This document shows, in pieces, positions 1-7,361 of a stretch of 64,000 nt of DNA (position 1 is its first letter; each line of letters begins with the position of its first letter). Source of the stretch: Colimorpha sp002372855. Its GTDB lineage: Bacteria > Bacteroidota > Bacteroidia > Bacteroidales > P3. The position numbers were made by a program, and so were the translations under genes. The stretch is from positions 1-64,000 of the forward strand of contig CAMOOR010000002.1 in NCBI GenBank assembly GCA_946621635.1, given 5' to 3'. The notes under the pieces were generated by a model that saw only the letters and a program-made list of their open reading frames with translations, was not told where the DNA came from and searched no databases.

Positions 1-28
1 CTATATGAGAAGGGCCGAATCATGTAGC

Positions 29-63
29 AGTTAAGAGTTATGAGTTATGAGTTAAGAGTTAAT
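29..63. repeat. Period-7 tandem array (AGTTAAG/AGTTATG)
   Basis: Five consecutive 7-nt units of the form AGTTA(A/T)(G/T) with no spacer. This is one of several period-7 arrays in the window; their sequences differ but the period is the same. No gene overlaps it. Confidence 0.85.
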
Positions 64-66
64 GTA

Positions 67-219
67 GAGACGCAGCGTGCTGCGTCTCCCGGCAGACGTT
101 CCCGCCTGTAGAGACGGGGCATGCCCCGTCTCCCGGTACCCGTTGTTGTCACGGAGACGCAGCACGCTGCGTCTCTACAGATGCGCTGGTTGCCGTGGAG
201 ACGCGGCATGCCGCGTCTC
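67..219. repeat. Four regularly spaced 22-bp palindromes
   Basis: Four palindromes with GAGAC at one end and GTCTC at the other lie at 67-88, 111-132, 154-175 and 198-219, giving periods of 44, 43 and 44 bp. Their inner arms differ (CGCAGC, CGGGGC, CGCAGC, CGCGGC) but each retains its own dyad, so pairing is conserved rather than sequence. The spacers are unlike each other. This resembles dispersed palindromic elements of Bacteroidales rather than CRISPR, because the units are not identical and no cas gene is present. ORFs through here are shadows of the repeat. Confidence 0.8.
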
Positions 220-409
220 TACAGGTGCGGATGTCCAATCCATACGCTGTTCTTTTCGCTGGGACAAACACCCGATTTTTGCAAAAAACAGCCCCTGCAG
301 GGAACGTTTTGCAGCGTGCAACGGGCGTTCCAGTACAGAAAATGATATTCCAAACAACACTGATTCATAGCATATTGCAAAATATTTTCAAAGAAAAACA
401 AAAAAATAT

Positions 410-440
410 TTTGCCAGTTCGGAAAATGTTCGTACTTTTG
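410..440 (+). promoter_or_regulatory. Promoter of tRNA-Asp
   Basis: TTTG at 410-413 and TACTTTTG at 433-440, spaced 19 nt, match the Bacteroidota -33/-7 consensus. They lie about 45 bp before the tRNA. Confidence 0.75.
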
Positions 441-485
441 CACTCGCTTTTGAAAGGAAAAAGCAACCTTGGAACAAGGGAAAAT

Positions 486-563
486 GGTCCGGTAGTTCAG
501 TTTGGTTAGAATACATGCCTGTCACGCATGGGGTCGCGAGTTCGAGTCTCGTCCGGACCGCCA
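486..563 (+). tRNA. tRNA-Asp (GTC)
   Basis: Cloverleaf with acceptor arms GGTCCGG (486-492) and CCGGACC (553-559), a TTCGAGTCTC T-arm and anticodon GTC in the CTGTCAC loop. The 3' CCA is encoded (561-563). A hairpin terminator follows. Confidence 0.97.
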
Positions 564-574
564 AACAAAGAAAG

Positions 575-600
575 AAGTTCTCACAAAAGAGAACTTTTTT
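575..600 (+). terminator. Intrinsic terminator after tRNA-Asp
   Basis: Stem AAGTTCTC pairs with GAGAACTT and is followed by a T run. Confidence 0.8.
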
Positions 601-605
601 AGTTT

Positions 606-688
606 CAAGCTTTAAGTTTTAAGCACTAAGTAGGCAAAGCCTCCTGCGAGGCCACTTAAAACTCACAGCTTAAAACCTACAACTCAAT
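606..688. repeat. Inverted pair of period-7 arrays
   Basis: Four 7-nt units (CAAGCTT, TAAGTTT, TAAGCAC, TAAGTAG) at 606-633 face five roughly complementary 7-nt units (ACTTAAA, ACTCACA, GCTTAAA, ACCTACA, ACTCAAT) at 654-688. The stretch between the tRNA-Asp terminator and tmRNA could therefore fold on itself. Confidence 0.6.
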
Positions 689-691
689 ATT

Positions 692-1083
692 GGGGCTGCC
701 TGGTTTTGACAGCAAGGATAATGGGTTTGTAAGCATGCAGGCTGACGCACCAGAAGCCTCAACCACAGATGCAAAAAGATAATTGGCGAAAACAACTACG
801 CTCTCGCTGCCTAACCGAAGAACAGTAAGTTCGGCTTAATCCCCGCGCAAGGCGCAGGGACGGGACATCTCCCAGCCGCCCCGACCGTCGGCTGCTGACC
901 AGGAGGTGCTCATAAAGACGGGATAGCCTGCACGACGTCTCTACCTGCGGGCGAAATTTTAGAGACTACGGGTGGCCTTGGGTGCCGATGTCCGGAGCCG
1001 CCCCGACAACCAACCACCGGATAAGCATGTAGAAAGCAGATTTGTTACTTGTCTGGACGGCGGTTCGAGTCCGCCCAGCTCCA
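692..1083 (+). ncRNA. ssrA: tmRNA (SsrA)
   Basis: Transfer-messenger RNA rescues stalled ribosomes and tags the nascent peptide for proteolysis. The tRNA-like ends are visible: GGGGCTG at the 5' end pairs with CAGCTCC at 1076-1082, and a GGTTCGAGTCC T-arm lies just before. The tag reading frame at 785-814 encodes GENNYALAA and ends in TAA; this tag type is characteristic of Bacteroidales. The 3' CCA is not fully encoded. Length is usual for the family, and a terminator hairpin follows directly. Confidence 0.97.
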
Positions 1084-1090
1084 CAGAAGA

Positions 1091-1115
1091 AGAGGTCCGA
1101 TGGGACCTCTTTTTG
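1091..1115 (+). terminator. Intrinsic terminator of tmRNA
   Basis: AGAGGTCC pairs with GGACCTCT around a short loop and is followed by a T-rich tract. From here to about 1257 I see only A+T-rich sequence without a feature. Confidence 0.85.
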
Positions 1116-1257
1116 TTTCCGTAAACAAAATATTTTTTGTCAGGTGTAATAAAGCAAATGGATGTTATGAGAGTGTATTCGACAAAAAATTATAATATTT
1201 TGATGATTATATTCATAGAAGATAGTATTGTAATATCAATTTAGAAACCTGTTTGGC

Positions 1258-1295
1258 GGTATGTCATGATATGACATACCTCTTTGCTATTTTTG
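1258..1295 (+). promoter_or_regulatory. Palindromic operator plus promoter
   Basis: A perfect inverted repeat (arms GGTATGTCAT and ATGACATACC around GAT, 1258-1280) sits 7 nt before the -7 box TATTTTTG (1288-1295). It covers the region where the -33 element should be. Nearly the same palindrome at the same spacing precedes the AAA+ ATPase at 8535-8557, so a shared DNA-binding regulator is likely. Confidence 0.6.
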
Positions 1296-1317
1296 CAGTG
1301 GAAAAAGACGCTAAGAT

Positions 1318-1989
1318 ATGCAAAAAGAGAAAGACAACATCGACCAGCTGCGCAAGCGGCTGCAGGATTGCGAGGATTATATCCTGCGTATAGCAAAGCC
1401 ATTTGATGGCTATTGGGACAAGGCGATGGAGGAGGTGATTGCCGACCATCTGGGTACGCGGAAATGGATACTTGACGAAATGTTCGAAAAGCACGCCACC
1501 GAGGCCGAGGTGCGGCGCTTCGAGGTGGTCAACGAGCGGCTGCTGGCGCTGACCAGGCAGTTGAACGAGCGCCACCGCATGTTGCAGGATCAGATGTCCG
1601 CAATCCTCACCCTCGAGGGTGAGCCCTTCGAGCTGGAAACCACCCTCTTCTACAGCCACAATGAGGACAATCCGCAGCTCTTCGAGATGGAAGAGGACGC
1701 CTTCTATGGCTCGCGGTGGAACGAGATGCTGTGGGTCATTTGCCAGAACTCGCGAATGGATGATATCGGCTGGTGCTGTGGCGACCACATCTGCGACCTC
1801 GACGACGGCCAGACGTGGGCTGAAGGCCCCCTCCGCATCCCCCAGCTCGACCACCTCTGCATCTGCTACGCCGTCCACGCCCTCTGCACCCACATGCGCT
1901 ACTCCACCCCCGACCTCCTCCGCATGACCACCTACGCCTTCAACTACCAGATAAATACACATGTCGACCTTGTACCGCTCGAAGGATAA
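1318..1989 (+). CDS. Hypothetical protein, first gene of the island
   Basis: A 223-residue protein I do not recognise. The first 100 residues are charged and heptad-like (QLRKRLQDCEDYI; NERLLALTRQLNERH) and probably form a coiled coil. The C-terminal half is acidic and contains WCCGDHICDLDD. No signal peptide or membrane segment is evident. The start follows the -7 box at 1288-1295 by about 20 nt. Its last 57 codons, together with the following promoter, recur at about 92% identity at 3123-3332, on the other side of the next gene. Function unknown. Confidence 0.7.
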   Translation: MQKEKDNIDQLRKRLQDCEDYILRIAKPFDGYWDKAMEEVIADHLGTRKWILDEMFEKHATEAEVRRFEVVNERLLALTRQLNERHRMLQDQMSAILTLEGEPFELETTLFYSHNEDNPQLFEMEEDAFYGSRWNEMLWVICQNSRMDDIGWCCGDHICDLDDGQTWAEGPLRIPQLDHLCICYAVHALCTHMRYSTPDLLRMTTYAFNYQINTHVDLVPLEG

Positions 1990-2024
1990 TATTTGTCGAT
2001 TTCAGAAAATATTCGTATCTTTGC
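1816..2024 (+). repeat. Direct repeat, copy A (gene 3' end plus promoter)
   Basis: This stretch covers the last 57 codons of the preceding gene and the promoter behind it. It matches 3123-3332 with few differences, up to the shared tract ending TATCTTTGCA. The two copies bracket the gene at 2073-3119. Confidence 0.85.
1992..2023 (+). promoter_or_regulatory. Promoter of the 2073 gene
   Basis: TTTG at 1992-1995 and TATCTTTG at 2016-2023, spaced 20 nt. Confidence 0.7.
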
Positions 2025-2072
2025 ATTTGATTTTAGAAAAAAAATACATAACATTTTTAACATCAAAGAATT

Positions 2073-3119
2073 ATGATTGAAAGAGCACTGTCATTAGAGA
2101 AAGACATTCAAGGTAAGAGTTTGTTGGAACAGCTAAACTATACTCTTGAACTGCATCATGAGTTATCAAAAACCAACCCCTCAGAGGTTGAAAATTTGAA
2201 CGAGTTTATCAAAGCACAGGATAATGTTGTATTGGTGTTGAGACGCCTTATTGCTGAATATAAGGATGCTATGTCAAAAAAGCTTGAAAGTAGAGTTAAG
2301 GACATATTCTATTGTTCCCTCGGAGAAGTTCAGCATAAAAGCAACCCGAAACAAATTGAAGTGAATATCTCGGAGCAGTTTGCCGCAGAGATATATTATA
2401 ATTGGGATTGTTTTATTCAGATAACTTTTGTCCAGCAGTTTACAGATAGTAACGGATATTGTTCAAAGGTAGAATTGCCTATACGTTGGAAGGTTGTGCC
2501 GGATTGGTTAAAAGAATTGGCTGAATACCATTACGGGAGGTTAAGACGGAAAGTCACAATTGAAAACTGGATTGATATCATGCTGGATACGGCGGAAAAA
2601 CTATACAATCATAGAGCAGATGTAATTGATTTCTGCCAGTCGTCATCAAATATTGATGAGCATGGAGATATGAAAAAGGCATACAAAGAGTGGAAGACGA
2701 AAGGTTTAATACTCTCTTTGCAAAAAATAATGCCACTTGTTCATAGTTATCATGCAAAGAAGGATCAGCAGCATATATATGACAATTCTCTATTCCTTCA
2801 TGGTTCAAATGGGACTTATGTGGAAAATGCGAGCCCATATTGGAATCTTGTTATTAAGGTAAGAAGACCATCGTATGAATGTCCCGAACCCTTGAAACTG
2901 AATATAGACATTCATGAATACGTAACGGAGGTGTTGATGCCAAAACTTGGATGGGAAAGAATGACCCAAGAGAGACAAAATATGTTGATTGGGCGTCTAA
3001 AAGGAGTGAAGTTGGATATAATCACAAAAGACACAGATAAACCCGCATTATATCGTGACTTTTTGCCCTTAGGCTTCAAGAGTTGGGGCGAATATTTGGA
3101 TACAATAATTATGTCCTAA
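2073..3119 (+). CDS. Hypothetical protein of the defence-like island
   Basis: 348 residues, A+T-rich codons, no family recognised. The N-terminal third looks helical (LEKDIQGKSLLEQLNYTLELHHELS). The middle has alternating strand-like stretches, and the protein ends in short hydrophobic and charged segments. No signal peptide, membrane segment or nuclease/ATPase motif was seen. It has its own promoter at 1992-2023 and is followed immediately by a second copy of the 1318 gene's 3' end. Placement between two copies of the same repeat suggests it is a swappable cargo gene. Function unknown. Confidence 0.75.
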   Translation: MIERALSLEKDIQGKSLLEQLNYTLELHHELSKTNPSEVENLNEFIKAQDNVVLVLRRLIAEYKDAMSKKLESRVKDIFYCSLGEVQHKSNPKQIEVNISEQFAAEIYYNWDCFIQITFVQQFTDSNGYCSKVELPIRWKVVPDWLKELAEYHYGRLRRKVTIENWIDIMLDTAEKLYNHRADVIDFCQSSSNIDEHGDMKKAYKEWKTKGLILSLQKIMPLVHSYHAKKDQQHIYDNSLFLHGSNGTYVENASPYWNLVIKVRRPSYECPEPLKLNIDIHEYVTEVLMPKLGWERMTQERQNMLIGRLKGVKLDIITKDTDKPALYRDFLPLGFKSWGEYLDTIIMS

Positions 3120-3126
3120 TGACTAG

Positions 3127-3298
3127 GGCCGAAGGTCCCCTCCGCATCCCCCAGCTCGACCACCTCTGTGTCTGCTACGCCGTCCACGCCCTCTGCACCC
3201 ACATGCATTACTCTATCCCCGACCTCCTCCGCATGACTACCTACGCCTTCAACTACCAGATAAATACGAATGTCGACGTTGTGCTGCTCGAAGGGTAA
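3127..3298 (+). pseudogene. 5'-truncated second copy of the 1318 gene end
   Basis: Encodes AEGPLRIPQLDHLCVCYAVH and onward, nearly identical to the last 55 residues of the 1318 protein, ending NVDVVLLEG and a stop. It has no start of its own and abuts the stop codon of the previous gene. It continues into a promoter copy at 3324-3331. It is best read as the right-hand copy of a direct repeat, not a functional gene. Confidence 0.8.
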
Positions 3299-3323
3299 AT
3301 GCGTTGATATCAGAAAATATTCG

Positions 3324-3331
3324 TATCTTTG
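3324..3331 (+). promoter_or_regulatory. -7 box of the DUF262 operon
   Basis: TATCTTTG sits inside the second copy of the direct repeat, 21 nt before the ATG at 3352. It argues against the upstream in-frame start at 3304, which would lie before the transcription start. Confidence 0.65.
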
Positions 3332-3351
3332 CAAAATCAATTATTTATAAT

Positions 3352-5070
3352 ATGGTATGGATTGACCAAAAATTAGGAAATTATATTCAAGATTGTTTCC
3401 CAGAAAGGTATGTATATGCATATCATGAATATCGAACGTGGCAATCAAGCCGTTACCTGTTTGTCACCACTATTCTAAAAGAAGATAAAGAGATTCATTA
3501 TGAATATATAGGGGGAGCTGTTGAGTTACATCTTGAAGGGAAATATCAAAGTGTAGATTATAAGTATTTTGCAAAAGAACTGAGACTACAGACTTCTAGA
3601 AACTCAAAATTACATTGGTTAGGTTGGCAAGGTAGAAATCAATGTCGATGCAGAATAGATGCTCCTACGGATGATTGTGGGCAGCTTTTGAGCGCTTTTA
3701 AGGAAATTATGGGTATTTTTGACCCAATCATAGAGAAGATAATGAGCCGAGTAACCGTCAATCCATGTGTAGAACCATTTAAAGGTGAAACCGTTTTTTC
3801 GGAAGAAGGACTTAATGACGATGAAGTATGTCTCTCTATGTGTTCTTTGGGAAAACTTTTTGGGAATAATCTTATTATACCCGACTACCAAAGAAACTAT
3901 TGCTGGGAGGACAAACAGGTCAAAGCTCTTTGGGAAAGTTTGAAAGAAATTCCCCATGAAGGAGAATACCACCTAGGAACTATCATCTTGCAAAAGGCCC
4001 CAAACGGCAATTATGCAGTAATTGACGGACAACAAAGATTGGTTACATTGACCCTTATAGCCCGTGAGTTACATTATCAAGGCAGCATGCCTTTACTGAA
4101 ACAGAAATTCCTATCAGAAAATTCTAAGAAACATGTGGCAAACAGTAGATGGCTGATAAAGCACTTAGCATCAAAGTCGTATGACGAGACCTTATGCAGC
4201 AGGATTATTAACCACCTGATTTTTACCGTACTCATTCTAAAAGAAAGCCGTTTGGATCTGGCATACACGTTCTTTTCAAATGAGAACTCTAAGGGGATAC
4301 CATTGTCTGACTATGACTTGCTGAAGGCACATCATCTACGTTACATCTTCATTGAAAAGCAGGCAGAGCATTTGGCTAGCAAATGGAATGATATGATTGA
4401 AAATGAATATCCATCTTTGGAGAAAACTCTTGCAACGCATTTGTTTAGGCTGAGAAAATGGATGCGGAAAAGGAATTTCAACCCGGATGAACGCTACTGT
4501 GTTAAAGAAGAATTTTCTTCAGCCCTCATTCTTCTAGAGATACCTCCTTTTGGGGAGAAATTCGATTTTTACGAGAAAATCCAAGGCGGTGCCCACTTCT
4601 TTGCATTTACAGAACATTTTGTGAAATCGTTTAAACAGTTCTCCCAGACGCACCAAGTCCGAGCTCTGCAGAATCATCTTAAATGGGAGTCCCACTGGAA
4701 ATACGCAGATGTTATTGAAACGCTGTTATTTGGTTATTATTTGAAATTTGGCGAACAGTATTTAACGGAAGCGTTGTTCTGCATATCAGGGTATATTGCT
4801 CAACACAGATATGAAGCAAATCGTGCATTGGGTTATAAGATTAGAGAATATGCTAAAGACTCTGAGATTGTAATGATGATAGACCAGGCATCTTCACCGA
4901 CATTCTTCTTGGCAGAGTGTGTTTCTTCTATCAAGAGAAATGGAAGGGACGTTGAAGAACAGGGTATAGCCATGAGATTCTATCAGCGTTTACAGGATAT
5001 GTTCTCTGAACTATATAATGATTTTACTGACTTGACAATTATTGAAAAGTATAATAATGAATACCTATAG
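3352..5070 (+). CDS. DUF262 (GmrSD N-terminal-like) protein without a DUF1524 domain
   Basis: A 572-residue protein. Residues 1-150 form a domain I do not recognise. A DUF262 module follows, with IPDYQRNYCW at 176-185 and DGQQRLVTL at 225-233, the ParB-like nucleotide-binding motifs of GmrS/BrxU-type enzymes that cut modified DNA. No C-terminal HNH (DUF1524) motif is visible, so it may bind or hydrolyse nucleotide and rely on its partner for cutting. The ATG at 3352 was chosen because the -7 box lies at 3324-3331. The next gene overlaps its end by 14 nt, so the pair is translationally coupled. Role in restricting modified phage DNA is inferred from the family. Confidence 0.8.
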   Translation: MVWIDQKLGNYIQDCFPERYVYAYHEYRTWQSSRYLFVTTILKEDKEIHYEYIGGAVELHLEGKYQSVDYKYFAKELRLQTSRNSKLHWLGWQGRNQCRCRIDAPTDDCGQLLSAFKEIMGIFDPIIEKIMSRVTVNPCVEPFKGETVFSEEGLNDDEVCLSMCSLGKLFGNNLIIPDYQRNYCWEDKQVKALWESLKEIPHEGEYHLGTIILQKAPNGNYAVIDGQQRLVTLTLIARELHYQGSMPLLKQKFLSENSKKHVANSRWLIKHLASKSYDETLCSRIINHLIFTVLILKESRLDLAYTFFSNENSKGIPLSDYDLLKAHHLRYIFIEKQAEHLASKWNDMIENEYPSLEKTLATHLFRLRKWMRKRNFNPDERYCVKEEFSSALILLEIPPFGEKFDFYEKIQGGAHFFAFTEHFVKSFKQFSQTHQVRALQNHLKWESHWKYADVIETLLFGYYLKFGEQYLTEALFCISGYIAQHRYEANRALGYKIREYAKDSEIVMMIDQASSPTFFLAECVSSIKRNGRDVEEQGIAMRFYQRLQDMFSELYNDFTDLTIIEKYNNEYL

Positions 5071-6814
5071 ATATACTCCAGAAAAGATCGTGGAGGAAAA
5101 GTTGTATTTTGCTATTCCCCTCTATCAGCGTTTGTTCTCCTGGAGGGAAGAACAGATTAATGGCTTGCTTTTCGACCTTAAAAATCATTTTGAGACAGAC
5201 CATGGTAATGGTACTCCTTATTATTTGGGAATGTTGTCCTGTATAAAATCAGGAAATCATTATGATTTAATAGACGGGCAGCAAAGATTTACCGTGATGA
5301 CGCTATTGGCCATCGTCTTACGAGACTATTACAAAGAATGGAGCTGTTTCTTGGATGAGGGCAAAAGACTAAGGTTTATATCCAGAACTAAAGATAACGA
5401 GTATCTAGCAGCTGTGATTCACTATCAGTCTGAGACCTTTGAACCAAATAGAAAGATGAAGGAGGGTATAAAGGTAATATCCAACTTCATAGTGTCTAAT
5501 TTTTCTTCCGATGAGTTGCGAAAAGCCTTTGCTAAGAATATTTACGACAGAATGTCTTTTTTCTTTTCTGAGCTACCTATATCATACACCAATAATCCTG
5601 CTTCGCTAAATAAGTATTTTGAGGCCATGAATGCAGGAGGTAAAGGCTTAGAGCAGCATGAGATTTTGAAAGTGAGGCTTATGCAGGGTGAGGAAAACAA
5701 AGAGTATCTTACTCAAATATGGAATGCTGTGTGTGACTTGAATCGTCCGGTGATTAAGCGAGACGAGAAGGAACAGGAGGGCGATTATCGTTCCAAGTAT
5801 AAACAAGCTATCGACTTATGTAGGAATCACCGGTTTAATGAAGCATTTAACCTGTGTGAAAGTTCATACGATTCAGAAGTCAATAATGAAATAGGCGATA
5901 TAGAAGCAGCACAACAGGATTTCAAACAGACATATACTGAAACTGGGGAACGGAGTCTTATTACTTTCCCGGAATTTTTAATGATGGTTATTGATATATA
6001 CTTGAACTTGTCTGGCTCATATACATTCTATAGGAATGAACTATTAAAGATATATGATTCACATTCCATTACAGACAAACAGGAATTTTATGACCAACTT
6101 CTTTTCTACCGATTGCTGCTTGACTATTACATCGTTTATAAAGAAGGGGATGAAATTGCAAATAAATATGATATTATTTTCAATGAAGGATCATCAGCAG
6201 AAGCGTTAAAGCAATACCAGTCTATGCTTTATGTGTCTCAGACACCCTTTTATAATTGGATGAAACCAATTTTGGAAAGACTACATAATAAGCCTGTTGG
6301 AGATACGTCCGAATTGTTGTTGTGGATTAAAGAAATTGATAACTCTCTCCATACACTTCCAGCAAGTGTAAGCGAAATGACTTACGATAATGGCATAGAC
6401 AGATACTGGTTCTGGAGGTTGGACTATTATTTGTGGGAACGAAAAGAGGAATATTTTCATTCAGAAGAAGAAAGACAAATAGTTGACGAATATGTATTCA
6501 GGTCTAACCGTTCCATAGAGCACCTTCACCCTCAACATCAAGAAAATAATGATGTGTGGGATGATGAAGATATACACTCTTTTGGTAATCTCGCAATGAT
6601 TTCACAGAGTTTTAATTCCCAGCAAAGCGATGACCCTGTGACTGTCAAATTCGCAAGAATAATGGATCAGGCTCACAATCATGCCCTGCAAAGCATAAAA
6701 ATGTTTTTAATGTATCTTGATGCGAAGAGGTCACCTTCTGGATGGAAGTTAGATGTCAAGAACAATCACCAATCCCAAATGTATGAATTATTAATCAAGT
6801 CATACAATATATAA
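5057..6814 (+). CDS. DUF262-DUF1524 (GmrSD-like) restriction protein
   Basis: 585 residues with both halves of a GmrSD-type enzyme. The N-terminal DUF262 has IPLYQRLFSW at 20-29 and DGQQRFTVMT at 73-82. Near residue 485 is an HNH-like DUF1524 module (SIEHLHPQHQ, then FGNLAMIS and FNS). Family members are nucleotide-dependent nucleases acting on phage DNA with modified cytosines. The ATG at 5057 is preferred over the in-frame TTG at 5042. It overlaps the previous DUF262 gene by 14 nt and its stop overlaps the next start (TAATG), so three genes form one unit. Substrate is unknown. Confidence 0.85.
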   Translation: MNTYRYTPEKIVEEKLYFAIPLYQRLFSWREEQINGLLFDLKNHFETDHGNGTPYYLGMLSCIKSGNHYDLIDGQQRFTVMTLLAIVLRDYYKEWSCFLDEGKRLRFISRTKDNEYLAAVIHYQSETFEPNRKMKEGIKVISNFIVSNFSSDELRKAFAKNIYDRMSFFFSELPISYTNNPASLNKYFEAMNAGGKGLEQHEILKVRLMQGEENKEYLTQIWNAVCDLNRPVIKRDEKEQEGDYRSKYKQAIDLCRNHRFNEAFNLCESSYDSEVNNEIGDIEAAQQDFKQTYTETGERSLITFPEFLMMVIDIYLNLSGSYTFYRNELLKIYDSHSITDKQEFYDQLLFYRLLLDYYIVYKEGDEIANKYDIIFNEGSSAEALKQYQSMLYVSQTPFYNWMKPILERLHNKPVGDTSELLLWIKEIDNSLHTLPASVSEMTYDNGIDRYWFWRLDYYLWERKEEYFHSEEERQIVDEYVFRSNRSIEHLHPQHQENNDVWDDEDIHSFGNLAMISQSFNSQQSDDPVTVKFARIMDQAHNHALQSIKMFLMYLDAKRSPSGWKLDVKNNHQSQMYELLIKSYNI

Positions 6815-7329
6815 TGACACAATATATCGCAGACAAGGAACACTATACAAAGGTACTTGCACTATGCGAGAAGGTGAAGCACGACCTGTGGATAGGTACC
6901 GCCGACCTCAAAGACTTATATGTGGAGGGAGGTCGGGACGTGGTGCCGTTCCTATCGGTGCTAGACAAGTTGCTGAAACGTGGTGTCGATGTGCGGCTGC
7001 TTCATGCCAAGGAGCCAGGCGAGAACTTCAGGGCTGATTTCGACAAGTATCCTGGCTTGTGGTCAAAACTGGAGCGCAAGCTCTGTCCACGAGTGCATTT
7101 CAAAATAATGATATTCGACTGCGCAACAGCCTATATCGGCTCCGCCAACCTCACGGGCGCCGGCATTGGCATGAAGGGAGATGGAAACCGCAATTTCGAG
7201 GCGGGAATCCTCACCGACGAACCCCAACTGGTAGATGCCGCCGCCGACCATCTCGACAGCGTCTGGCAGGGATCCCACTGTGCCAAATGCAAGCGGAAAG
7301 ACTTCTGTGGCGACAGGATTTCCAAATAA
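6814..7329 (+). CDS. Phospholipase D-like nuclease, single HKD motif
   Basis: 171 residues. The HKD active site is clear: H95, K97, D102 (HFKIMIFD) followed by GSANLTG at 109-115 and NFEAG, as in Nuc/BfiI-type PLD nucleases that act as dimers. A C-terminal HC-x2-C-x5-C cluster (residues 155-165) could bind zinc. The start codon overlaps the stop of the DUF262-DUF1524 gene, which implies coupled translation. DNA backbone cleavage is the likely activity, because the small single-HKD form and this context fit a nuclease better than a lipase. Confidence 0.85.
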   Translation: MTQYIADKEHYTKVLALCEKVKHDLWIGTADLKDLYVEGGRDVVPFLSVLDKLLKRGVDVRLLHAKEPGENFRADFDKYPGLWSKLERKLCPRVHFKIMIFDCATAYIGSANLTGAGIGMKGDGNRNFEAGILTDEPQLVDAAADHLDSVWQGSHCAKCKRKDFCGDRISK

Positions 7330-7361
7330 AGGACAGTTTATAATGTAATTAATATACAAGT

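Noticed and set aside
67..219. Possible CRISPR array (22-bp blocks at a 43-44 bp pitch)
   Set aside because: Blocks are not identical, each is its own palindrome, only four exist, and no cas gene is present. Treated as palindromic repeats.
1140..1257. A regulatory RNA between tmRNA and the island
   Set aside because: Only A+T-rich sequence without a convincing stem or promoter of its own.
2578..2838. Minus-strand ORF within the 2073 gene
   Set aside because: Contained inside a longer protein-like frame with its own promoter. No supporting motif.
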